Source: Rhizobium sp. Root483D2
Lineage (GTDB): Bacteria > Pseudomonadota > Alphaproteobacteria > Rhizobiales > Rhizobiaceae
Assembly (NCBI RefSeq): GCF_001426685.1
Contig: NZ_LMFB01000031.1
Coordinates: 1-42,078 of the forward strand
Reading direction: 5' to 3'
Length of the DNA stretch: 42,078 nt
Shown piece after piece: positions 1 to 8,266 of the stretch; within the stretch, counting starts at the first letter, position 1; every line of letters begins with the position of its first letter. A program made the position numbers and the translations under genes. The notes below the pieces were generated by a model. It searched no databases and had not been told where the DNA came from. It saw only the letters and a list, made by a program, of their open reading frames with translations.

Positions 1-45
1 AGGGATGTCTCCGAACACATGTCAACTATGTCTCAAGGCCATACA

Positions 46-135
46 CTTGTGGCGGGGATCCAGCCAGCGCAAGTCCTTGAGCTGAAAGAGTCTTTTGACC
101 CGACGGACGTCGGGTCGCTGGATCCCCGCCACAAG
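46..135. repeat. Nested inverted repeat downstream of the ETF-QO gene
   Basis: Bases 46-64 and 117-135 are perfect 19-base inverted copies (CTTGTGGCGGGGATCCAGC and its complement). Inside them, 97-105 and 108-116 form a second perfect 9-base stem with a 2-base loop. The layout resembles the mobile palindromic intergenic elements common in rhizobial genomes. It lies about 125 bases past the stop codon of the minus-strand ETF-QO gene, so it could also act as a transcript 3' end, but no U-tract is visible. The repeat is seen directly; the family assignment is inference. Confidence 0.7.
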
Positions 136-259
136 GGCGAGGATGACGGAGGGTGGGGTGTCGCTCTTGCCAATCATCATGTTCAGGGTTTGCCGACAGT
201 CTCAAAACCGTCCGCTCGCATCTTCGGTCTCCTCCGCGCCGAAGGCAGCCCCCCGTCCA

Positions 260-1924
260 TCACATATTCGGATAGACCGGCCCCTCGCCGCCCTGCGGCG
301 GCACCCAGTTGATGTTCTGGTTGGGGTCCTTGATGTCGCAGGTCTTGCAGTGGACGCAGTTCTGGGCGTTGATGACGAAGACATCCTCGCCGTCCTTTTC
401 CACCCATTCGTAGACTCCAGCTGGACAGTAGCGGGTCGATGGACCGGCATAGACGTCGAGTTCGGAGGATTTCTGCAGGGCCATGTCCTTGACCTTCAGA
501 TGCACCGGCTCGTTTTCCTCGTGATTGGTGTTCGATAAGAATACCGAAGAGAGACGGTCGAAGGTGAGCACGCCATCCGGACGCGGATAGGCAATCGTCT
601 TGTGCATCGACGCTGGCTCCAGAGCCTGCGCGTCGGTCTTGCCGTGTTTCAGCGTGCCAAAGAAGGAGAAGCCGAACAGCTGGTTGGTCCACATGTCGAG
701 CCCCCCGAGCGCGACGCCGGCCACTGTCCCGAGCTTCGACCAGAGGGGCTTCACATTGCGCACCCGCTTCAGGTCCTGGCCGATGGCGCTGTCGCGCCAG
801 CCGTTCTCGATCTCGATCACCTCGTCATGGGCGCGGCCTGCGGCCATCGCATCGGCGAGCTTTTCGGCGGCGAGCATGCCAGACAGCACCGCGTTATGGC
901 TGCCTTTGATGCGCGGCACGTTGACGAAGCCGGCCGAACAGCCAATCAAGGCGCCGCCCGGGAAGGTCAGTTTCGGCACCGACTGGTAGCCGCCCTCGGT
1001 GATGGCGCGGGCGCCATAGGTCAGCCGCTTGCCGCCTTCGAAGGTTCCACGGATCGCCGGATGCGTCTTGAAGCGCTGAAATTCCTCGAATGGGTAGAGA
1101 TAAGGGTTCTTGTAGTTCAGATGCACGACGAAGCCGACGGCGACCAGATTGTCTTCGAGATGATAGAGGAACGAGCCGCCGCCGGTCTTCATGCCAAGCG
1201 GCCAACCGAACGAGTGCTGTACGAGGCCCTGTTTGTGGTTCTCGGGCTTGACCTGCCAGAGTTCCTTGATGCCAAGGCCGAATTTTTGCGGCTCGCGATC
1301 CTTGGACAGGTCGAATTTCGAAATCAGCTGCTTGGCAAGCGAGCCGCGCACGCCCTCGCCGATCAGCGTGTATTTTCCAAGAAGCTCCATGCCGCGAGCG
1401 AAATTCGGACCCGGTTCGCCGTTCTTCTCGACGCCCATATCGCCAGTGGCGACACCGATGACGGCGCCTTGCTCGTTATAAAGCACTTCGGTTGCGGCAA
1501 AGCCCGGATAGATCTCGACGCCGAGCGCCTCGGCCTTTTCGGCCAGCCACCGACAGACGAGGCCAAGCGAGACGATGTAATTGCCGTGATTGTTCATCAG
1601 CGGCGGCATGGCGAAATTCGGCAGGCGGATCGAGCCTGCAGGGCCGAGCAGCAGGAACTGGTCGTCCTTGACCTCGGTCTTGAAGGGATGCCCCTCCTCC
1701 GCGCGCCAGCCCGGCAAGAGCCGGTCGATGCCAATCGGATCGACCACCGCACCCGACAGGATATGCGCACCGACTTCGGCACCCTTTTCCAGGACGACGA
1801 CAGAGAGGTCCGGATTGACCTGTTTCAGCCGGATCGCCGCAGCCAGACCGGCCGGACCGGCGCCGACGATCACCACGTCGAATTCCATGCTTTCCCGCTC
1901 TGGCAGCTCCATCGTCTCGGTCAT
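260..1924 (-). CDS. Electron transfer flavoprotein-ubiquinone oxidoreductase (ETF-QO)
   Basis: This 554-residue protein matches ETF-QO, the membrane-associated iron-sulfur flavoprotein that takes electrons from reduced ETF, generated by acyl-CoA and related dehydrogenases, and passes them to ubiquinone. An FAD-binding GAGPAG motif lies at residues 21-26. The C-terminus carries Cys500 followed by Cys523-x2-Cys526-x2-Cys529, the four ligands of the 4Fe-4S cluster. The length is normal for bacterial members and all key residues are present. The ATG at 1924 is chosen because the FAD motif follows at the usual distance. The gene stands alone: the genes for ETF itself are not in the window. A CGT-type palindrome about 155 bases upstream may control it. 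The family assignment is secure. Confidence 0.95.
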   Translation of the reverse strand: MTETMELPERESMEFDVVIVGAGPAGLAAAIRLKQVNPDLSVVVLEKGAEVGAHILSGAVVDPIGIDRLLPGWRAEEGHPFKTEVKDDQFLLLGPAGSIRLPNFAMPPLMNNHGNYIVSLGLVCRWLAEKAEALGVEIYPGFAATEVLYNEQGAVIGVATGDMGVEKNGEPGPNFARGMELLGKYTLIGEGVRGSLAKQLISKFDLSKDREPQKFGLGIKELWQVKPENHKQGLVQHSFGWPLGMKTGGGSFLYHLEDNLVAVGFVVHLNYKNPYLYPFEEFQRFKTHPAIRGTFEGGKRLTYGARAITEGGYQSVPKLTFPGGALIGCSAGFVNVPRIKGSHNAVLSGMLAAEKLADAMAAGRAHDEVIEIENGWRDSAIGQDLKRVRNVKPLWSKLGTVAGVALGGLDMWTNQLFGFSFFGTLKHGKTDAQALEPASMHKTIAYPRPDGVLTFDRLSSVFLSNTNHEENEPVHLKVKDMALQKSSELDVYAGPSTRYCPAGVYEWVEKDGEDVFVINAQNCVHCKTCDIKDPNQNINWVPPQGGEGPVYPNM

Positions 1925-2299
1925 CTCAGCATCTCCAGTCTCGCCCGGCTATTTTGCACGGTTTTGTTCCCAATTCTTGACCTCCGTCATGGCAAATACC
2001 GCCGGACTTGTCGAGCCAGTCTGCGACGGCAGCCAAGCGCATTTGCGCATGAGGTCATGCGATGGGACTACAATATATGACGTGAACGTAAACGTCAAAA
2101 TTCGAATGACGGTATTGGTCTTGATCCCGTCCCTCGTGCCTTGCTTTGGCCTTTCACCCATGCGAAGAGGCGCCCTCCAAATAACCAAGCCCTCCGCCAT
2201 CAAACGCATTCCGGCAGCCCGCAAGGCATTGCGAGGCTATGCGTGCGCCGGCGAGGCGAACTCTGCCCGGTTGCTGGCGGACCTTAGACGGAGACTTTC
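1925..2299. other. Divergent intergenic region between ETF-QO and the Hsp70-like gene
   Basis: This 375-base gap separates two divergent genes and must hold both promoters. It contains the palindrome at 2078-2097. Several open frames cross it, including a minus-strand one at 1949-2224, but they show no recognisable domain or convincing ribosome-binding site, so no gene is called. Confidence 0.6.
2078..2097. promoter_or_regulatory. Imperfect CGT-type palindrome, possible LiuR-like (MerR-family) operator
   Basis: The sequence TGACGTGAACGTAAACGTCA is an imperfect palindrome (8 of 10 positions pair) with ACGT/CGT half-sites. This resembles operators described for MerR-family regulators of branched-chain amino acid catabolism (LiuR type), whose targets often include ETF and ETF-QO genes. 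It lies 154 bases upstream of the ETF-QO start. The palindrome is seen; the regulator is inferred, and no regulator gene is in the window. Confidence 0.4.
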
Positions 2300-3598
2300 A
2301 TGGCCAAGGCACTCGGCTTCGATTTCGGCACGACCAATTCGGTGCTTGCCGCCTCCAAGGGCGACACGACGCAGTCGCTGAGCTTTTCCAGCCGTGCGGG
2401 CACCACCGATTCGATGCGGACGGCCCTTTCCTTCATGAAACATGCGCAGCTCGGCGCTGCCGCCGTGTCGATCGAGGCAGGCCAGGCGGCAATCCAGCAG
2501 TTCATCGACAATCCCGGCGAGGCGCGCTTCCTGCAGTCGATCAAGACCTTTGCCGCAAGCCCGCTGTTCCAGGGCACGCTGATCTTTGCCCGGCGCAACA
2601 GCTTTGAAGACCTGATGCGCGCTTTTTTGACCCGCATTGCCGATTATGCCGGCGATGGCTGGCATCAGGATTACAAGCGCATCGTCGTCGGCCGTCCCGT
2701 CCGGTTTGCCGGCGCCAGCCCGGATGAGGCCTTGGCACTGGAGCGTTACGGCCGGGCGCTTTCCACCTTCGATTTTCCCGAAGTCCATTATGTCTACGAG
2801 CCGGTGGCGGCGGCCTTTTACTTTGCCCAAAACCTGAAGAAGGACGCGACCGTGCTGGTGGCCGATTTCGGCGGCGGCACCACCGACTATTCGATCATCC
2901 GCTTCGAAAGCCATGCCGGCAAGCTGACCGCCGTGCCCGTCGGTCACTCCGGTGTGGGCGTCGCCGGCGATCATTTCGACTTCCGCATCATCGACACCGT
3001 GGTTTCGCCGCTGATCGGCAAGGGCAGCCAGTTCAAGAGCTTCGACAAGCTGCTCGACGTGCCTTCCAGCTACTACGCCAATTTCGGCCGCTGGAACCAG
3101 CTGTCGATCTTCAAGACGCTGAAGGATTTTACCGACCTGAAGCAGCTTGTGCGATCGGCGGTGGAGCCCGAAAAGCTCGAAGCGTTCGTGGATCTGGTCG
3201 ATCACGACGAAGGCTATCCGCTCTACCAGGCGGTTTCGGCCACCAAGATGCGTCTGTCGCATGCCGAAGAGACCGAATTCTACTTCCAGCCGCTGGGCGA
3301 AAAGAGCCGGCAGACGGTGCGCCGCAGCGACTTCGAAAGCTGGATCGCCCCGGATCTCGCCCGTATCGAGGAAGCGCTGGATGAGGTGCTGGTCACCACC
3401 AACACGCCGGTGGATGGCATCGACAAGGTGTTCCTTACCGGCGGCACCTCCTTCGTACCGGCCATCCGCCGCATCTTCGAAGATCGTTTTGCCGGCGACC
3501 GCATCGAAAGCGGCGGCGAGCTTCTCTCCATCGCCCATGGCCTGGCACTGATCGGCGAGCGCGACGACATCGACCGCTGGACAGCGATGGCCGCGTGA
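2300..3598 (+). CDS. Hsp70-family molecular chaperone, YegD-like
   Basis: The 432-residue product has the actin/Hsp70 ATPase fold: phosphate-1 motif GFDFGTTNS at residues 6-14, phosphate-2 motif DFGGGTTDYS near 189-198, and an adenosine motif FLTGGTSFVP near 377. It ends soon after the ATPase domain and lacks the C-terminal peptide-binding domain of DnaK. That is the pattern of the YegD subfamily (E. coli YegD is about 450 residues). YegD proteins are putative chaperones without a settled client. The ATG at 2300 begins the conserved N-terminus almost directly. The gene is divergent from ETF-QO and no co-chaperone lies beside it. The family assignment is strong and the role is unknown. Confidence 0.9.
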   Translation: MAKALGFDFGTTNSVLAASKGDTTQSLSFSSRAGTTDSMRTALSFMKHAQLGAAAVSIEAGQAAIQQFIDNPGEARFLQSIKTFAASPLFQGTLIFARRNSFEDLMRAFLTRIADYAGDGWHQDYKRIVVGRPVRFAGASPDEALALERYGRALSTFDFPEVHYVYEPVAAAFYFAQNLKKDATVLVADFGGGTTDYSIIRFESHAGKLTAVPVGHSGVGVAGDHFDFRIIDTVVSPLIGKGSQFKSFDKLLDVPSSYYANFGRWNQLSIFKTLKDFTDLKQLVRSAVEPEKLEAFVDLVDHDEGYPLYQAVSATKMRLSHAEETEFYFQPLGEKSRQTVRRSDFESWIAPDLARIEEALDEVLVTTNTPVDGIDKVFLTGGTSFVPAIRRIFEDRFAGDRIESGGELLSIAHGLALIGERDDIDRWTAMAA

Positions 3599-3638
3599 GC
3601 CGATAGCGGACGAACAGGAAAAGCGAGCTACGGCGATC

Positions 3639-3772
3639 TCCCTCTTCTCCCCTGCGGGGAGAAGGTGCCCGAAGGGCGGATGAGAGGGAGCCAAACACAC
3701 AGAACCCTGCCGTACCGCCCCCGCATCGTCTCGCTTTGCTCGACACTTCTCCCCGCTGGGAAGAAGAGGGAG
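3639..3772. repeat. RIME-like palindromic intergenic element
   Basis: The ends CTCCCTCTTCT (3639-3649) and AGAAGAGGGAG (3762-3772) are inverted copies. Just inside the left end is an internal palindrome (CTTCTCCCC/GGGGAGAAG) followed by GTGCCCGAAGGGCGGATGAGAGGG. The size of about 130 bases, the two palindromes and the core match the Rhizobium-specific intergenic mosaic element (RIME). A partial relative lies at 32601-32646 inside the GTA cluster. Confidence 0.75.
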
Positions 3773-3863
3773 TTCGCGGTTTCTACACAGCCGAATGCGG
3801 CGACGTCATGAATCCCGATCCGCATCCCTTCCCTGCCTCCTCAAGCTTCTGTACAAGCAGATC

Positions 3864-4751
3864 ATGATCTCCTGCGACACCATGAGCCCGGCCGAGCTTG
3901 CCGCCCTTTTGCATTTTCATGCGGAAGCCGGGGTCGAATGGCTGCTGGAAGACGCGCCTGTCGACCGGTTTGCGGAGTTTACCCAGGCCAAGGCGGCACG
4001 CGGCAATGGCGCGCCACAAGCCATGCAGAGGACGCAAGGCTCAGAGCGCAACGATGCGCCGAGCGTTCCTGTTTCGCGCGAAAATGGCAATCGGACCGGC
4101 GGCAAGGGGCAATCAGCACCGGCAGTTGTCCCACAAATGGCCATTCCCGACGAGCAGGCCGTTGCCGAGGCCCGTTTTGCCGCCGAATCCGCCCGCTCCC
4201 TTGACGAACTCAAGAGTGCCATGGAGGCCTTTTCCGGCTGCAACCTGCGCAACAGCGCCCGCAACATGGTGTTTGCCGACGGCAATGCCGCGTCCGGCAT
4301 CCTGGTGATCGGCCCGGTGCCGAACGGTGACGACGACCGCGAAGGCGTTCCCTTTTCGGGCAAGCAGGGGCAGATGCTGGACCGCATGCTGGGGGCCATC
4401 GGGCTCGACAGGACATCAGTGCTCTTGACCAATGTCATTCCCTGGCGGCCGCCCGGAAACCGCCCGCCCTCGCCGCGCGAAACCGATATCTGCCGTCCGT
4501 TCATCGAACGCCAGATCGCCTTGAGCGAACCGCGCCACCTGTTGATTCTTGGCAATTTCGCCGCCCGATTCTTCTTCGGCGGCAACGAGATGATCCATCA
4601 CATGCGCGGCGAATGGCGCGATATAAAGGTTGGCAGCACCACCGTGCCGGCGCTCGCCACCCTGCATCCGCAGGACCTCGTTTCTGCCCCGGCCAGCAAG
4701 CGGCTCGCCTGGCAGGATCTTCTCGCTTTCCGCGCCCGCATTCGTGGTTAA
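3864..4751 (+). CDS. Uracil-DNA glycosylase superfamily protein, divergent family 4-like
   Basis: This 295-residue protein has a variable N-terminal region and a UDG-superfamily domain from about residue 115. It aligns by eye with family 4 glycosylases, which remove uracil from DNA: FSGCNLRNSARNMVFADG, then GPVPNGDDDREGVPFSG where canonical members have GEAPG, then TNVIPWRPPGNR, then LHPQDL near 268. Family 4 enzymes bind a 4Fe-4S cluster through four cysteines. Here the one expected in the K-C-RPPGNR block is tryptophan, and only one remains in the first pair, so the cluster is probably absent. The start is set at ATG 3864 because upstream in-frame codons run into the RIME-like repeat; ATG 3882 is also possible. 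It could be an active cluster-less variant or a binding protein. Confidence 0.8.
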   Translation: MISCDTMSPAELAALLHFHAEAGVEWLLEDAPVDRFAEFTQAKAARGNGAPQAMQRTQGSERNDAPSVPVSRENGNRTGGKGQSAPAVVPQMAIPDEQAVAEARFAAESARSLDELKSAMEAFSGCNLRNSARNMVFADGNAASGILVIGPVPNGDDDREGVPFSGKQGQMLDRMLGAIGLDRTSVLLTNVIPWRPPGNRPPSPRETDICRPFIERQIALSEPRHLLILGNFAARFFFGGNEMIHHMRGEWRDIKVGSTTVPALATLHPQDLVSAPASKRLAWQDLLAFRARIRG

Positions 4752-4804
4752 GAGCGTCTGAACCCGGCACTGCCTGATTTGTGAACAAAGGATGAAAAAA
4801 GCCA

Positions 4805-4840
4805 TGCGCATTGCGCATACCAGCAACGCGAACGCGTTCG
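4805..4840. promoter_or_regulatory. Palindrome-rich upstream region of the small-protein genes
   Basis: TGCGCATTGCGCA at 4805-4817 contains two copies of the self-complementary hexamer TGCGCA. CGAACGCGTTCG at 4829-4840 is a perfect 12-base palindrome of the kind bound by dimeric repressors such as LacI or GntR types. Both precede the small gene at 4902 by 60-100 bases. The palindromes are seen; a regulatory role is inferred. Confidence 0.4.
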
Positions 4841-4901
4841 TTGCGGAATCGATGGTGCAGTGCAATATAAGGGGACGGGGGGACTGATAAGGAATTGAAC
4901 T

Positions 4902-5078
4902 ATGACGACCCGTTATCACCCTCTGCATTCGAGCTTTGAGACGCTCCGCCACGCCGGTTCGGCGCTGCGCACGCCGTTCAACAGCTTCGGTTCGGCTGCC
5001 AACGAGCAGATGACCGCCGCAGGTTACGGCCACAAGACACGCCCCGCCCAGATTTTTGCGGAATTCGTTCAGCGTTGA
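4902..5078 (+). CDS. Small hypothetical protein (58 aa)
   Basis: ATG at 4902 opens a 58-residue frame preceded by AAGGAATTG, a plausible ribosome-binding site eight bases upstream. The product is polar and slightly basic, rich in serine, alanine and histidine, begins MTTRYHPLHSSFETLRHAGS and ends FAEFVQR. It has no signal peptide, membrane segment or cysteine. I do not recognise the family. A second tiny gene follows after 52 bases in the same orientation, and palindromes lie upstream. The support is a good start context and Rhizobiaceae-like codon use. A function cannot be assigned. Confidence 0.5.
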   Translation: MTTRYHPLHSSFETLRHAGSALRTPFNSFGSAANEQMTAAGYGHKTRPAQIFAEFVQR

Positions 5079-5130
5079 TGTCGAGGCCGGCGCCGTCTTC
5101 GACGACGAGCCCCAATAAAGGTATCCGATC

Positions 5131-5277
5131 ATGACAGCACCTATCCGCTCGCTCCGGGTCCTGCTTGCCGATATCGGCACCGCCGTGCGCGCCTCCGGCG
5201 AATATAGCCGTCTGAGCAAGGAAGCTCCGGCTGCCAATGCCGATCGCCATGCGATCAGCGCCTTTCTGCCGAAGTAA
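5131..5277 (+). CDS. Small hypothetical protein (48 aa)
   Basis: ATG at 5131, after AAAGGTATCCGATC, opens a 48-residue frame beginning MTAPIRSLRVLLADIGTAVR and ending ISAFLPK. The N-terminal half could form an amphipathic helix. It loosely resembles the small arginine-rich proteins (DUF1127 type) common in rhizobia but lacks their full signature, so no family is assigned. The stop codon sits in the first copy of a 20-base tandem duplication (5266-5305). In the second copy the corresponding triplet is no longer a stop, so the duplication has left the protein end unchanged. It may share a transcript with the 58-residue gene upstream. Confidence 0.45.
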   Translation: MTAPIRSLRVLLADIGTAVRASGEYSRLSKEAPAANADRHAISAFLPK

Positions 5278-5305
5278 ATTACTGGCTGCCGAAGTCAATC
5301 ACTGG
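5266..5305. repeat. 20-base tandem duplication over a stop codon
   Basis: Bases 5266-5285 and 5286-5305 are adjacent 20-base copies differing at three positions. The first contains the stop codon of the 48-residue gene. Confidence 0.7.
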
Positions 5306-5519
5306 GTTTCCGGCCGCAACGCGGCCATTTCCATCTTCTGCGCCAAGCCTTGTCGCAATCGACAGCGTCAGCAAAATTGGATAGAGCGACACTCGTTCTC
5401 TGATTCCAACAGCGGCGTGTCGGGCACCGGTTTTCAAGCGCGCAATCCGCTCCAACATTTCTAGCGTTTCTCCTGAGGTTTGCGCACAGGCAACCGGCAG
5501 ATCCGCATCCGGAGCCATC

Positions 5520-6800
5520 ATGCTGACAAGCTTCAGATCCGTGCTCAGCCTGATGCTATCGACGCTGCTGATGATGGTCGGGTTCGGGCTGGCGAGCTAT
5601 GTGCTGCCGGTGCGCTCGGTTGCCGAGGGCTGGTCGACGCTGACCATCTCGCTGATCGCCACCGGCTATACGCTGGGCTTTACCGTCTCTTGCATCATCA
5701 CCCCGAAATTCGTGCTGCGCGTCGGCCATGTGCGGGTGTTCGCCGCGCTCATCACCCTGCTCAGCATCGCCATCCTGATGTGCGGGCTGGTGGTCGATTG
5801 GCGGGCCTGGATCTTCTTTCGCGCCATTTCCGGCTTTGCGATTTCCGGCAGCTACCTGGTCATCGAGAGCTGGCTGAACGAACGGGTCACCAACGAAAAC
5901 CGCGGCATGCTGTTTTCGCTCTATCTGATCACCACCATGGTCGGCACGATCGGCGGGCAATATCTCGTGCCTCTCGGCGATCCGACCAATTCGTCGCTGT
6001 TCATCCTGTGCGGCGTTCTGTTTTCGCTGGCACTATTACCGACGGCTTTGTCGTCATCCGCCATGCCCGCGCAACCGGCCCAGGCAAAATTCGATGTGCC
6101 GGGGCTTTATAGGCGCTCGCCTGTTGCCGTCGTCGGCGCATTTCTCGCCGGTGCCATGTCCGGCGCCTGGCTCAATCTGGGCGGTGTCTTTACCCAGAAG
6201 ATCGGCCTGTCCACGGCGGAAGGGGCGACGCTGCTTGCGGCACTTCTCGCCGGCAGCGCCATTTCGCAGATCCCGATCGGACGCACATCCGACCGGATCG
6301 ACCGGCGCATCGTCATGGTCGGCTGCGGCATTGTCGGCATCGTCTCCTGCCTGGCCATGGTCGCCTTTGTCGGCTCCAGCCCGCTGGTGCTCTATGTCAT
6401 CGCGGCCTTCGTCGGCTCGGTGCTGTTTCCGATCTACGCGCTGAATGTCGCCCATGCCAATGATCTTGCCCGGCCCAACGAATATGTCGAGGTGTCCTCC
6501 GGCATGATGATCACCTATGGCATCGGCACGATTTCCGGACCGCTGATGGTTGGCCCCGTGATGGACCGTTTCGGCCCGCCCTCGCTATTTGTGGTTCTGG
6601 CCGTCTATTTTGCGCTCTACGCGGCCTATGCCGCCTGGCGCATCGCCCAGCGCGGCCATAAGGATGGGCTCGTCTCCAAGACGGATTTCCAGGCAAATAC
6701 CGTGCCGACACCGGGAACCGAGGCGGTCAATGCCATGAACCAGGCAGTGCGGCCGTCCGATCTCATCGAAGACGATACCGCCCCACCGGCTTCGTTATAA
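5520..6800 (+). CDS. MFS transporter, YcaD-like
   Basis: The 426-residue product has about twelve hydrophobic segments in two blocks of six, separated by a polar loop around residues 180-195, which is the major facilitator layout. The first helix region reads LSTLLMMVGFGLASYVLPV. The segment FFRAISGFAISGSYLVIESW is typical of the YcaD-like group of MFS proteins, whose substrates are mostly unknown. The second half has the loop signature GRTSDRIDRR. The polar C-terminal tail of about 45 residues (after residue 380) is cytoplasmic by prediction. The ATG at 5520 is preceded by GGAGCC. The gene converges with the DMT gene downstream with only 11 bases between stops. Substrate unknown. Confidence 0.85.
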   Translation: MLTSFRSVLSLMLSTLLMMVGFGLASYVLPVRSVAEGWSTLTISLIATGYTLGFTVSCIITPKFVLRVGHVRVFAALITLLSIAILMCGLVVDWRAWIFFRAISGFAISGSYLVIESWLNERVTNENRGMLFSLYLITTMVGTIGGQYLVPLGDPTNSSLFILCGVLFSLALLPTALSSSAMPAQPAQAKFDVPGLYRRSPVAVVGAFLAGAMSGAWLNLGGVFTQKIGLSTAEGATLLAALLAGSAISQIPIGRTSDRIDRRIVMVGCGIVGIVSCLAMVAFVGSSPLVLYVIAAFVGSVLFPIYALNVAHANDLARPNEYVEVSSGMMITYGIGTISGPLMVGPVMDRFGPPSLFVVLAVYFALYAAYAAWRIAQRGHKDGLVSKTDFQANTVPTPGTEAVNAMNQAVRPSDLIEDDTAPPASL

Positions 6801-6811
6801 GCCGCGGCCGT

Positions 6812-7765
6812 TCAGCCCTGCGGGGTGATATGCTTGCGCGCGCCCCGGCGCTCAAGACCCAGCTGATGCTCGCGGAAGATGATGAAGATGCCGGCGCCAA
6901 CGACGATCGCGGTCCCCAGCAGCATGATACCCGTCGGCACCTCGTCGAACAGGAAATAGCCGATCAGCAGCCCGAGCAGGATGGACGTATATTCGAACGG
7001 CGCAATCGTCGACATGTCGGCGTAGCGATAGCTCTGCGTGAGAAGAATCTGGGCGACGCCGCCGCAAAATCCGGCCCCCATCAACAGCAGGAACGAATTC
7101 ATCGGCAGCGGCTCCCAGCCGAACGGCAGCGTCAGCAGCGAAAAGCAGGCGGCCGATAGCGAAAAATAGAGCACGATCGTATGCGTCTTTTCCTTGGCGA
7201 TCAGCTTGCGCACCAGCACCATGGCGATTGCGCCGAGCGTCGCCGACAGGAGAACGGCCAGCGCGCCGAGCGCCTCCTGCGACCCGAACCCGCCGTCCCG
7301 CAACAGCGTCACCCGTGGCCAGGTGATGATCATCACGCCGATCAGCCCGATCAGCACCGCCGACCAGCGATAGACGCGCACTGTTTCTTTCAGAAACACG
7401 GCCGCAAAGACGACGGCGAGCAACGGCATGGCATAGCCGATCGCAATCGCCTCCGGCAGCGGCAGATGCACCAGGCCGTAAAACCCAAAACTCATCGCCA
7501 GAATGCCGATGAACCCGCGCGCCAGATGGCCGGTAATATCCCTTGTGTGGAAGGCCGTGCGCAGATGCCCCTTGAAGGCGAGGTAGCCGAGGATCGGCAC
7601 CACGGCGAAGGCCGAGCGGTAGAAGGTGATCTGGCCGGTGGCGATCTCCGTTCCCGCCGCCTTGATCAGCGTCGACATGCAGACGAAGACCAGCACGGAC
7701 ATGACCTTGAGGGTGATGCCCTTCATCGGGTGGGGGAAGTCGGAATCCATGCGGGTCGCACTCAT
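6812..7765 (-). CDS. DMT-superfamily (EamA) transporter
   Basis: This inner-membrane protein of about 317 residues carries two tandem EamA repeats with roughly ten transmembrane helices. The first repeat includes KAAGTEIATGQITFYRSAFA and GLVHLPLPEAIAIGYAMPL; the second contains PFEYTSILLGLLIGYFLFDE. These are hallmarks of drug/metabolite transporters of the EamA/RhaT type, which export metabolites or amino acids. The start at 7765 gives an MSATRM N-terminus; ATG 7750 is an alternative, and the frame stays open further upstream without a better start. The C-terminus is a short basic cytoplasmic tail. It stands alone on the minus strand. Substrate cannot be read from sequence. Confidence 0.85.
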   Translation of the reverse strand: MSATRMDSDFPHPMKGITLKVMSVLVFVCMSTLIKAAGTEIATGQITFYRSAFAVVPILGYLAFKGHLRTAFHTRDITGHLARGFIGILAMSFGFYGLVHLPLPEAIAIGYAMPLLAVVFAAVFLKETVRVYRWSAVLIGLIGVMIITWPRVTLLRDGGFGSQEALGALAVLLSATLGAIAMVLVRKLIAKEKTHTIVLYFSLSAACFSLLTLPFGWEPLPMNSFLLLMGAGFCGGVAQILLTQSYRYADMSTIAPFEYTSILLGLLIGYFLFDEVPTGIMLLGTAIVVGAGIFIIFREHQLGLERRGARKHITPQG

Positions 7766-8266
7766 AAGACTGAGGGCAGCGGGCCGGACATCATCGGTAA
7801 CGACAGGCTGCGGGAAAGTCGGCGGCCGGAGAATCCGTCGCCGTGACCGTCTCACCTTAGCGCGCGTTGTCCGAAAGAGAGATCAATTTTCGTGATGGGT
7901 GGCGGAAATATTTGATGCACCCGGCGCGATGCCTTAATCTCGGCTGAGGTGATCAAAAAGAGCATTGACCAAGCAATCCTCTCGCCGAAAGAGGGTTGCC
8001 GCTTCAAATAGACTGATAGCACGCTGTAAAAATCCGAAACTGTGCCAAAAATACACGCTTGGTTTAAATATTGTTAGGGCAAACTTCGTAAGTGTCTGAA
8101 CAAGCAAAAATATGGGATGGATCAGCAGGCCCGCCTTAAACGGCAGATGTCAGCGACCGCCTTGCGATCACACCGGAAGCTTCGCATCTCAAGCGCAGCC
8201 TCTTCATAGAGACAAAGCCTCACCGCCAGCGTCTGGACGCTGCGGGCGAAGCAAGCGGGACAAACA
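7766..8266. other. Divergent intergenic region upstream of pepN
   Basis: About 500 bases between divergent genes. The middle (7900-8110) is markedly AT-rich compared with its surroundings and is the likely promoter zone. CAGCGTCTGGACGCTG at 8227-8242 is a perfect inverted repeat (7-base arms, 2-base spacer) about 25 bases before the pepN start and could form a hairpin in the leader. No RNA gene or convincing small frame is seen. Confidence 0.5.

Noticed and set aside
1..45. Left-edge sequence with repeated ATGTCTC motifs, possibly an insertion sequence end
   Set aside because: Too short to support; no transposase or target duplication is visible inside the window.
602..2080. Long plus-strand frame opposite the ETF-QO gene
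   Set aside because: It is a codon-bias shadow of a secure gene: no domain, and composition typical of antisense frames.
1949..2224. 91-codon minus-strand frame upstream of ETF-QO
   Set aside because: No domain, poor composition, and it runs through the operator-like palindrome.
4792..4887. Possible 31-codon frame (ATG after AAAGG)
   Set aside because: It overlaps the palindromic promoter region, and its coding content is explained by the palindromes.
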